Under the pieces are notes generated by a model. The model did not search any database. It saw nothing but the letters and a program-made list of their open reading frames with translations, and was not told where the DNA came from. A stretch of 13,188 nt of DNA. It comes from DATBLE01 sp050258035. GTDB taxonomy: Bacteria; Actinomycetota; Thermoleophilia; Gaiellales; Gaiellaceae. Below, piece after piece: positions 13,073 through 13,188 of this stretch. Each line of letters opens with the position of its first letter. Position 1 is the stretch's first letter. The stretch is taken from contig JBLMYA010000069.1 in NCBI GenBank assembly GCA_050258035.1, forward strand, positions 1-13,188, given 5' to 3'. The position numbers were made by a program, and so were the translations under genes.

Positions 13073-13188
13073 TCCGGCGGCGTCCTACTCTCCCGGGAGG
13101 TTGCCCTCCGAGTACCATCGGCGCTGGCGGGCTTAACTGCTCTGTTCGGAATGGGAAGAGGTGTACCCCCGCCGCTATGACCACCGGA
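13073..13188 (-). rRNA. rrf: 5S ribosomal RNA
   Basis: The minus strand gives a 116-base 5S rRNA. Helix I pairs TCCGGTGG at the 5' end (13188 inward) with CCGCCGGA at the 3' end (13073). The conserved CATTCCGAACAGAGCAGTTAAGC in loop B/helix III and GATGGTACT and GAGAGTAGG near the 3' side are all present. It reaches the window edge; 23S and 16S rRNA should lie beyond 13188. The terminator at 13038-13064 closes the operon. Confidence 0.96.

Noticed and set aside
12945..13184. A 79-codon minus-strand frame ending in RIAELRDGSLLLPWLLTAEA
   Set aside because: Most of it lies inside the 5S rRNA gene and the terminator, so it cannot be a normal protein gene.

Overview
The window is high-GC, densely packed bacterial DNA with GTG and TTG starts, probable leaderless genes and small intergenic gaps. 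Gene content and protein style suggest an actinobacterium, most likely class Thermoleophilia (Gaiellales or Solirubrobacterales type). The evidence is the modular secreted proteins with Calx-beta and plastocyanin-like domains, the dgt-dnaG pairing and the recurring TANNNT boxes set 5 to 8 bases before start codons. The taxonomic call is an inference from family resemblance.

Layout. Bases 1-2495 are loosely packed accessory sequence: a membrane-anchored NTF2/SnoaL-like protein (minus), a small helical protein of unknown function (plus), a decayed fragment of an SRAP/YedK-type gene (minus) and a coiled-coil plus PRC-barrel-like protein (plus). Bases 2496-6814 are a compact minus-strand housekeeping block. 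In order of transcription it holds dgt (dNTP hydrolase), dnaG (primase), thiG, thiS and thiE (thiazole synthesis and thiamine phosphate synthase), tRNA-Asn(GTT) and a strong hairpin terminator. The protein genes overlap or nearly touch.

Bases 6846-9486 hold two secreted proteins, also minus strand: a zinc-metalloprotease-like protein whose C-terminal half carries a cupredoxin-like domain that has lost most copper ligands, followed 30 bases later by a three-domain beta protein with a Calx-beta repeat. Next come an SDR oxidoreductase (minus) and a histidine phosphatase (plus), divergently arranged over only 21 bases. Bases 11064-12948 carry plus-strand genes: a 41-residue single-pass membrane peptide, a 70-residue beta-barrel-like protein, an 82-residue protein with an Sm/LSm-like pattern and an M48-type membrane metalloprotease directly behind it. 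The window ends with the 3' part of an rRNA operon on the minus strand: a complete 5S rRNA and its terminator.

Functional view. Dgt controls dNTP levels and DnaG primes replication, so the first two genes of the block share a replication theme. ThiG/ThiS/ThiE supply thiamine phosphate, but ThiO or ThiH, ThiF and ThiD are not in the window. The most interesting regulatory signal is a TACGCT-type box just before dgt, thiG, the SDR gene and the Sm-like gene, with variants before the phosphatase and the 70-residue gene. This suggests leaderless transcription and an internal promoter for the thi genes. I saw no CRISPR array, intact insertion sequence, prophage or recognisable defence system.
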